Shown here one piece after another: positions 57,325 to 64,000 of a stretch of DNA of 64,000 bases (the first letter of the stretch is position 1; each line of letters begins with the position of its first letter). The notes under the pieces were generated by a model. It searched no databases, was not told the DNA's origin, and saw only the letters and a list, made by a program, of their open reading frames with translations. The translations under genes and the position numbers were made by a program. Location of the stretch: positions 11,159,501 to 11,223,500 of the forward strand of contig JAPYXD010000677.1 in assembly GCA_030998225.1 (NCBI GenBank). Direction: 5' to 3'. This stretch comes from Diplolepis rosae (lineage: Eukaryota > Arthropoda > Insecta > Hymenoptera > Diplolepididae).

Positions 57325-59227
57325 GTTATCTTCAAATCGAGTTTGTTATCTAATTTCTAAAGAAAGTTGCAGAGAAATTTATTATATTGGAAAATAGTGC
57401 AATAAAGTCCAAAAACAATGTTAAAAGCTCCATGTTCACAATTAATCGATGTTTAATTGACTCATATCACGATAGAATCAAAGCATTGCAACCGGAAATT
57501 CCAATTATGTCGATTTAAAAGATAATCCTTGCCACTTAATTGAAGTTTGTTGCCAATAGGCTTTTAAACTAATAAGCCTTTTTGGTGCTGACAAATTCTT
57601 TTCACTATATTAAAAGTTGTGATGCATTGTGATGTGTTGATAAAGCAAAAATGGTATCCTTGTAAAAATTTCTAAAACGGTTTTGAAGTGAAGCGGACAA
57701 ACCTTGAAAACCGATTCCTTGCTGCCGACGTTGTGAAGTGGGATGTGTAGAAAAAATTATAATATCTAATGCTATAGTTGAAGAGTAGATTACATCAAGG
57801 GGAGACAAATATCCATTTTTTTCATCGCATTTCCTTTCTTTTTCAAGACCAAATTTCGGTAAGTCTTATGAAGTGATTAGAATTACAGATTTCTGTTACC
57901 TACATTATCGGCATGAAAGAACTTCAGATGGTTCTCTTCTATGTTGAAATGGTTTGATTCTATACTAAATTCAAAATTTATACCAAAAAATATTTTTTAA
58001 ATTTATATATATATATATATATATATAATATTACTTATAACTTTTGCATGCATTGAAGTAATTCTTGAAAAGCATTTAGCTTTCGGATTTGAAGTTTGGA
58101 CAATTAAATAAACAATAGAAAAGATGTCAACAACGCCAGTAACAGGAATTCGTAAATGAAACCACTTAGCATATCTAATAATTGAATTCATTCTCGAAAT
58201 ATAAATCTTCTACCTACTTTAATCATTTCGGAAATAATTCAAACTCAAGATAGGATTTATTTTTGAATTCAGTTAACTTTTGTTTAAAATAAATAGAATA
58301 AAAAAGTAATGGACAGAAAATTAATCAAACTATTGCTAGAAATATAAAAAGAAGAAATCTCATTTGGAAAATATATTCGTTGATTAAAAAAAAGCATAAC
58401 TAGTTGTTAATTTTCCATTTTCCTATCATCTTAAACCCAAAGTACGACATTAATGGGTTTTGACTCCCCGATAAAGTTCTGAAAAACTTATTTCTGTCTC
58501 CCCTTAGGAAAATGTCAAAGTATGATTTATTACCCGCAGAATCTGTGACTTTAAAGCATGAAAGAAAGCGCAATTCCATTGAGCTACTTAATCATCACAA
58601 GATTTATTTTGATTGACGATTGAGCGATCTAAACACTGAGAATCAAAACAAAGCATTGTCGGCGCAAAAGCATCAAACATTGGCACAGAAAGCAAAAGAG
58701 GAAGTACTTTTTTTTATCACGAGACACATTGTCTACAATTTCTCACACCAGCATCTTTTGAACTTTTTTTAGAAGTAGGTTCAGAAAAGAAAGACCGAGA
58801 ATTTTTGCTAAGTTGAACGAAGCTGAGTGCAAAAAAGGAGAGGGGTGGGGTGTATTATAAAGAGGAAGAAGGGGTGGGATGGGTGGCAAAGAACCATTAT
58901 GGGATGCTGCGGTTCTTCGTAGGTTAAAGCATCCTTGGAATTTTATGACTTCAAGAAGAAAACTTGAAGATTCGCATAGTCATGGAATGAACATGCATTC
59001 CTGCTTAACAAACCAGGGCCGGCTCAACCTTTTCCGATTTTATGTAATTTTTAGATTTTATCTAATTAAAATATTTCCTTCTTGTATCATTTAATTTGTT
59101 ACATATTCATATTCACTTCAATGTTTTAGATTTAGTTGAAAAGGGAAAAGTATGTTTTATGGAATTAATTAGCTGGTCAGTTTAAAGATGTTCAGGCGGT
59201 ACAGTAAAACTCAAAACTGAATGAATA
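57325..59227. other. Unassigned, with a purine-rich patch at 58830-58900
   Basis: Contains the (AT)n run and, at 58879, an ATG-started ORF (71 aa, MGGKEPLWDAAVLRRLKHPW) just after a G-rich patch with TATTATAAAGAGG upstream. Not convincing as a gene but the only exon-like spot in the tract. Confidence 0.3.
58003..58030. repeat. (AT)n microsatellite
   Basis: Run of about 13 TA dinucleotides. Confidence 0.9.
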
Positions 59228-60653
59228 TTAAGGCCATGGACCAACCGGATCACGTGACTAGATTCCTACCTTACCAACATTTTCAACTTGTGTAACCCCA
59301 TTTCAGTAAAAAATGAGATAACAAGTTGAAACTTTGTAGAATTGAATGAAATTCACTGAGACAAGTCTGTATGGTCATAATTGTTTATAATATTCATATT
59401 CTAGACTTGCATTGACTCTTAATTAATAATTGGAGATATATGTTGATGTTGATAGTTGGCTTTAGGGTCCATGAGCCGAAACGTCTGATTATGTAAATCT
59501 CTGAGTTTTTATTAACCTTCCCTGGCGAAAGTATCGGATAGAAATTCATTCCGATTCAATCAGAACAATTCCGATTCATTCCGATAACTGTATACGAGCC
59601 AATGGGGATCATTCCGAACCAATCCGAAAATTTTTTTGTAACTGCCCTGGCGAAAGTATCGGATAGGAATTCATTCTGAGCCAATCAGAACTATTCCGAT
59701 TCATTCCGATATCTGTATCAGAGCCAATCCGAATAATTCTGAACCAATCCGAAAAACGTTTTATAACTCGTTTGATGAAAAACGGTAAAAAATCGATCTG
59801 ATCTAATCCGAATGAATCCGAGGCAACAATCCGAATGAATCCGATCCAATCCGAATCAATCTGAGCTCAGATTGATCCAAACCGAATTTTCAATCAAAAT
59901 TAATCTGAATCATTCTAACCTCGGATTAATTTTGATTGAAAATTCGGTTTGGATCAATCCGAGCTTGGATTGATTCGGATTGAAAACTTGGTTTCGGATT
60001 GGTTTGGATTCATTCGGATTGTTGCCTCGGGTCAAATCGTATTATTTTGGATCGAAAACGTTTTTCGAATTGGTTCGGGATGATTTGCAGTGGCTCAAAT
60101 TACGCCAGGGTGGTTTGATAAAAAACAATAAAAAAATCGATCCAACCTGATCTGATTTAATCCGAGGCAACTATCCGAATGAATCCAAACCAATCCAAAA
60201 CCTAGTTTTCAATCCAAATCAATCCGGACTCGGATTGATAAAAACCAAACTTTCAATCAGAATTAATCCGAACCATTCTGACTTCGGATTCATCCGGACT
60301 AATTCGTATTGAAAAAATGGTTTCGGATTGGATCGGATTCATTCGGATAGTTGCCTCGGATTAGGTCAGATCGATTTTTTACCGTTTTTCTTCAAACGAG
60401 TTATAAAACGTTTTTCGGATTGGTTCGTATATAGATATCGGAATAAATCTGAATAGTTAAAAATATTTCTTTGAAAAAATTAATTTTATAATAATAAACA
60501 TTTATGACCAGACAGAGCTATATTAGTGTATTTTATATAATTCTACAAATTTTCAGTCACCTATCTCATTTTTTATAGAAATGGGGTTGCACAAACTGGA
60601 ATGCCAGTAATGTAGGAATCTAGTCACATGACTAGGTTGGTACATGGTCTTAA
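59228..60653. mobile_element. TTAA foldback element, type C, expanded by ATCCGAATGA-like repeats
   Basis: TTAA at 59228-59231 and 60650-60653; ends GGCCATGGACCAACCGGATC and ACTAGGTTGGTACATGG. Inner arms share ACTGAAA.../CCCCATTTC words. The middle (59520-60440) is almost entirely short AATCCGA / TCGGATT words in both orientations, with CCCTGGCG / CGCCAGGG pairs. Confidence 0.85.
59520..60440. repeat. Degenerate AATCCGA / TCGGATT repeat block
   Basis: Dozens of imperfect copies of (A)ATCCGA(A) and its complement, arranged so that the left half mostly reads ATCCGA and the right half TCGGAT, which makes a large imperfect foldback. Probably a separate element or satellite inside the type C copy, since CCCTGGCGAAAGTATCGGAT recurs twice at its left edge. 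Confidence 0.8.
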
Positions 60654-60766
60654 GGGCATGTGATACTATGGAAATTAGTAAATATTATTGATTTTAGGTT
60701 TCCACATGTTTATCTCTAAAATACACAAAATTTTGTTGCCAAAATTTTGGGAATGTTAGAGAAGAT

Positions 60767-60817
60767 AAAAACGGACGTAGATAGACTACAAAAGTAGTCT
60801 ATCTACGTCCGTTTTTA
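60767..60817. repeat. Perfect hairpin ACGGACGTAGATAGACTAC
   Basis: AACGGACGTAGATAGACTAC, a four-base AAAA loop, and the exact complement GTAGTCTATCTACGTCCGTT. Inside the type D element at 60650, where the copy at 51544 has only one arm close by. Confidence 0.95.
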
Positions 60818-60918
60818 TTATTTATTATTATTTATTATTATTATATATTATTATTAATATATATTATTTATTATTATTATTTATTTATTATTATTATTTA
60901 TTTATTTTTATTATTTTA
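60818..60918. repeat. (TTA)n / (TTTA)n microsatellite
   Basis: About 100 bp of interrupted TTA, TTTA and ATA repeats within the type D element. Confidence 0.9.
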
Positions 60919-61481
60919 AACCAAAAGGTTTCGAAATTTAAAAAAAGTTCAATTTTAGCCAAATATATCGGAAATTTTTTTTTTATTGTCAAAACGAAAA
61001 GTAGTTTATCTATGTACGTCCGTTTTTATCTTTTCTACTATTTCTCAAATTCTGGAAACAACGCTTTATTTATTTTGGGCACAAAAATGTGATAACTGGA
61101 CCAAATTATTCATATGAATTCATATGAATCTGGTGATTGCGTTTTTCTGCAGGTTAAATAAAAATCATAATTTTTATATATTCTTTTCACTACTGACTCG
61201 TTTTGTTATTTAACGGATTATTTATATCTCTATTTACTTTTGTCCCTGTGAGATTTTTCTAGAGCTTGAAATAATTATTTTTATTTTGAAAATCATAAAC
61301 AATACTACATTTATAAGTAGGGTTAGGTATTTCAGTCAAATTTCGTTTTGATTCTAGTTTAATTTGATTAGAAAGTATAAAGATTTTATTAGTTTTGAGC
61401 TAGGCTGTATAGTTTGAAAGTCCTTAATTGAATAAAGATAGTTGAAACATGCATAATTTATTGGTATCTTTATCTTGACAG

Positions 61482-61686
61482 CTTGAGCCAGCTCTGTGAA
61501 AAAATGCACAAAGAGGCTTATAGGAAAAGGCTAAATCGCAGAAAAGCCAGGCGAAGCGATACCAGATTGAGTCACTCGCTAATCTCGAAAAAAGAAAGAC
61601 CAACATATGCCCTCGGTCCTTCGTTAATCCTCTTTTTCATTTTTTTTCATCAGAATCAGTGTTTTCGAATCTCAACTAAATTTTAA
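61482..61686 (+). CDS. Candidate basic terminal exon, unidentified
   Basis: Acceptor tatcttgacag followed by an open frame to a stop: LSQLCEKMHKEAYRKRLNRR, KARRSDTRLSHSLISKKERP, then a hydrophobic LILFFIFF. The strongly basic first half has better composition than the flanks. No family recognised; a minus-strand ORF covers the same place. Confidence 0.2.
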
Positions 61687-62017
61687 CCATCTCAGAATAT
61701 TCCCTTCTTTAATCATTTCCTTATTAAAGAAGGAAATACTTTACGTGATTCTGCTTCGGAAAAGTGACTGTAATAAAATGACGGTCCCAAGATAAAATCG
61801 TAAAATTCTGTTTTTAAAATTTTAATTCTACACCCAGAAAAAAGTTTAATAATTAATAAATTAATTTAATAACTTTTTAATAAAAATATATTAAAATTAA
61901 GAAAAAATAAATATTAAATAACTAAAGGAAATAATTTAAAGAACTTCTTCTCAATACGTTGCTGATTAAAAATCAAAAAATGTTAAATTTTCAATAAAAG
62001 TAGGGGAAATATTGTAC

Positions 62018-62671
62018 TTCAGAGGATCCGCAACCTTTGATATTTTTATTTTTTAAGTTTATATATTCCATAAAATTTTTTCTATGTTTAGTACCTTTAT
62101 TTAGGAAGGTTTTAGGTTTTTTTTTTAAATTCCAGCACCTTCATGCATTTTTAAACTGAATATTTTGAGTTTTTTGGGCATTTTTAAAAATATTTATCGA
62201 CTTTGAATAACTTTTTTGTTTTTTAACCAATTGTCATCATTATTTTTTTATTTTGTTCCTTATAATGTGTAGCAACTTTTTGTTTATGGAAAATAATATA
62301 ACATGACTGAAAAAGTTAAAAATGCAAAAATAAAATAAAAATATTCCAAAATATGGTGAAAAAAATTTTGTAGTTATTTTTTTAGCTAGAGTGCTTTATA
62401 TGTTATACCCAAAAAGTTGCTACACATTATAAGGAACAAAATAAAAAAAGAATGATGACAATTGGTTAAAAAACAAAAAAGTTATTCAAAGTCGATAAAT
62501 GTTTTAAAAAATGCCCAAAAAACTCAAAATTTTTAGTCTAATAATACATAAAGGTGCTGGAATTATGTGAAAACACCAAAACCTTTCTGAATAAAGGTAT
62601 TAAACGACAAAAAAAATATGGAAGGTCTAAACTAAAAAAATAAAAATATTAAAGGTGGCGGATCGCCTTAA
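62018..62671. mobile_element. TTAA foldback element, type B, second copy
   Basis: Left end TTCAGAGGATCCGCAACCTT (TTAA mutated to TTCA), right end AGGTGGCGGATCGCCTTAA. 654 bp near-palindrome sharing AAAAGTTATTCAAAGTC and CCCAAAAAGTTGC with 9205-10088. Confidence 0.85.
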
Positions 62672-63814
62672 GAGCTAAAAATAAAATATTTGAGGAAGGG
62701 CGAATAGGGGACGAGATATGAGGCTTGATACAGCTTAAAAATGTTAATTTGAAAAATAAATTTTACTCCAATGCAATGTTTATTGCAACCACACCAGTCG
62801 ATTATTAAGATCTATATTAAGAAGTCATGGTATTTTATAGAGTATAAAAAAGAAAAATGAATTTTATTTTGAAAGTTTGAATGAATTGAATATCAAATAA
62901 CATTTCTCATGTATGGATAAAAATGGCTACCCTGAAAAAAATTTTATCTTGAGAACCCTCATATTTTTTACATGTCACCTCCTTTTCCATTTCTCTCCTA
63001 AGAATATTCCCTTGCACATTTTGGCAAAATTTCACACGTTCTTTACCTTTTTTTTTACTTGGATACGATCGCTGTATACAAGCACGACTCTATCCTTGTT
63101 CTCGTTCGAGGATAACTGGTAGGATAAGCTCTGAACGCAGATCATCCAAGTTCAATTCGTCAACCGACATTTTATATAATTTATTTTATTTTCCATTAAT
63201 TTCCATAATTACGTTCCATAGTCACAGTTTTTTAAACAAACATATCCATTTTTCATAATTTTTTGTTCCATCAAATGCCACAGTATAATGTTGCGAGATT
63301 ATTTTTTTCAAAAGATTTTCATCGATTTTGGCCATTTTTTCAATTCAGAAGATGTAACGAGTCTCATATTGGATTGAAGCAGGAGCGCCAGAGAATTGAA
63401 GCAGGTACGAAGTCCAAAAGAAGAAGAGGATGCAAGCATTGATGACGATAAAGGTCACAGGCGGCGTCCAAGGTTGAAAAGATGGTGAAGATCATCAGCG
63501 TAGGGGTCATCGTTGGCGGCGATGGGCACAAAAATAGGGAAATAGAAGAATTTCATTGAGAGAATGTGACGTGTGGCAGTTTTAAAAATCTTTGTATTAG
63601 ACGCTATAAGTGCATTTTGAGACTTGTGTGTGTACTTTTTCCCGACTTTAAACTGCATTACTTTCTTTTCTGTTCGCCTCTCATTGGTTCTATTTCGTAT
63701 TTTTTAATCCGTCCCTACGAGGCTCTCTTGGTAGATTTTAAGATCAGTTAAACACAGACTCTCGTCTCTTTAGGATCGGCTTTAGGCTCTTTGGCTCGCT
63801 TCGATTAGTTGCTC
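62672..63814. other. Unassigned; possible 3' UTR of the minus-strand candidate
   Basis: If 63815-63919 is a terminal exon, its 3' UTR would run through here; a complement-strand AATAAA lies at about 63180-63185. The patch 63440-63540 is GC-richer and the minus strand reads VPIAANDDPYADDLHHLFNL, which may be a chance frame or another exon end. Confidence 0.3.
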
Positions 63815-63919
63815 TCAAAACGAGGCCTCGACGAGATAAGTGCCATCCACCCCCGTCTGACCCCCCTGGCCCCCTGAGGCTTGGGCCCTTGTCGCCGGGA
63901 TGTACTGACTGTACGCCTG
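63815..63919 (-). CDS. Candidate minus-strand terminal exon, unidentified Gln/Gly-rich protein tail
   Basis: On the minus strand the acceptor ggatttcag precedes 34 open codons and TGA: QAYSQYIPATRAQASGGQGG followed by QTGVDGTYLVEASF. Gln/Ser/Tyr/Gly-rich composition recalls tails of RNA-binding proteins, but that is only a resemblance. The block is the most GC-rich in the window; the pyrimidine tract is weak. The exon enters in phase 0, as does the candidate at 54735-54869, so the two could be alternative 3' ends of one gene starting beyond the right edge. Another minus frame is open for 65 codons across the same DNA, so the frame is not settled. Confidence 0.4.
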   Translation of the reverse strand, partial: QAYSQYIPATRAQASGGQGGQTGVDGTYLVEASF

Positions 63920-64000
63920 CTGAAATCCACATCACAAGCACACACTACATTGTTACACGCCAGGCTTGCCTACTCTAACTCTCCTAATCCTACTCAATAT

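Larger units (their letters stand above)
60650..61130. mobile_element. TTAA element, type D, expanded by an AT-rich microsatellite
   Basis: Starts at the same TTAA that ends the type C copy, then GGGCATGTGATACTATGG. Parallels 51544-51899 through ATTGATTTTAGGTTTCCACA, AAAACGGACGTAGATAGAC and CAAATTCTGGAAAC. Carries a (TTA)n tract at 60818-60918. The right terminus is not found, so it is probably truncated. Confidence 0.75.

Noticed and set aside
59228..60653. Telomere-like or coding repeat because of the regular ATCCGAATGA words
   Set aside because: Words are irregular in length, in both orientations and stop-rich; bounded by TTAA transposon ends.
63455..63658. 67-aa minus ORF ending in an acidic DDPYADDL segment
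   Set aside because: No acceptor precedes the GC-richer part and the N-terminal half looks random; noted only as a possible UTR patch.

Overview
The window is AT-rich animal nuclear DNA with small exons, GT-AG introns and very many short inverted-repeat transposons. The one gene I can model in full is an insect-type ligand-gated chloride channel. A nuclear copy of mitochondrial cytochrome b reads correctly only if TGA is tryptophan and ATA methionine (invertebrate mitochondrial code). An insect is near certain. Hymenoptera is my guess from the overall look of the sequence and is not proven.

Main gene: a plus-strand gene at 29815-37206 encodes a Cys-loop anion channel of the pH-sensitive chloride channel type (pHCl-1-like). 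Seven exons with consistent phases give signal peptide, ligand-binding domain, Cys-loop, PAR motif, M1-M4 and a stop. An eighth exon at 30100-30231 (132 nt, in frame, after the signal-peptide exon) is proposed from splice sites, phase and composition; with it the protein is 463 aa. The coding exon with the ATG is preceded by a splice acceptor, so at least one untranslated exon lies upstream; a GC-richer block at 26240-26554 is a candidate.

The rest is intergenic or belongs to genes I cannot identify. Two minus-strand candidate 3'-terminal exons (54735-54869 and 63815-63919), both entered in phase 0, may be alternative ends of one gene transcribed from beyond the right edge. Several plus-strand exon-like islands (6736-6991, 8321-8496, 46838-46952, 49553-49667, 54984-55082, 61482-61686) are listed at low confidence, as is a small intact ORF with a signal peptide at 50574-50876.

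Mobile elements dominate. (1) At least four families of foldback elements flanked by TTAA: type A (ends GGTAGTT), type B (GGATCCGCCACC), type C (GGCCATGGATC) and type D (GGGCATGTGATA). One type A copy sits inside one arm of a larger palindrome whose other arm preserves the uninterrupted TTAA site, which shows the target duplication directly. (2) TA-flanked, Tc1/mariner-like palindromes at 2838-3710, 5576-6621, 14270-14945 and 56326-56965. (3) A MITE family with ends CTCTCTAAATCTGAATCAGT in at least seven copies, one nested in another. (4) Several single MITEs. (5) A roughly 180-bp tandem repeat of nine units at 47261-48850 with higher-order structure. An intron of the channel gene also carries a second copy of sequence from just upstream of its own signal-peptide exon, flanked by a direct repeat, apparently a templated filler insertion.
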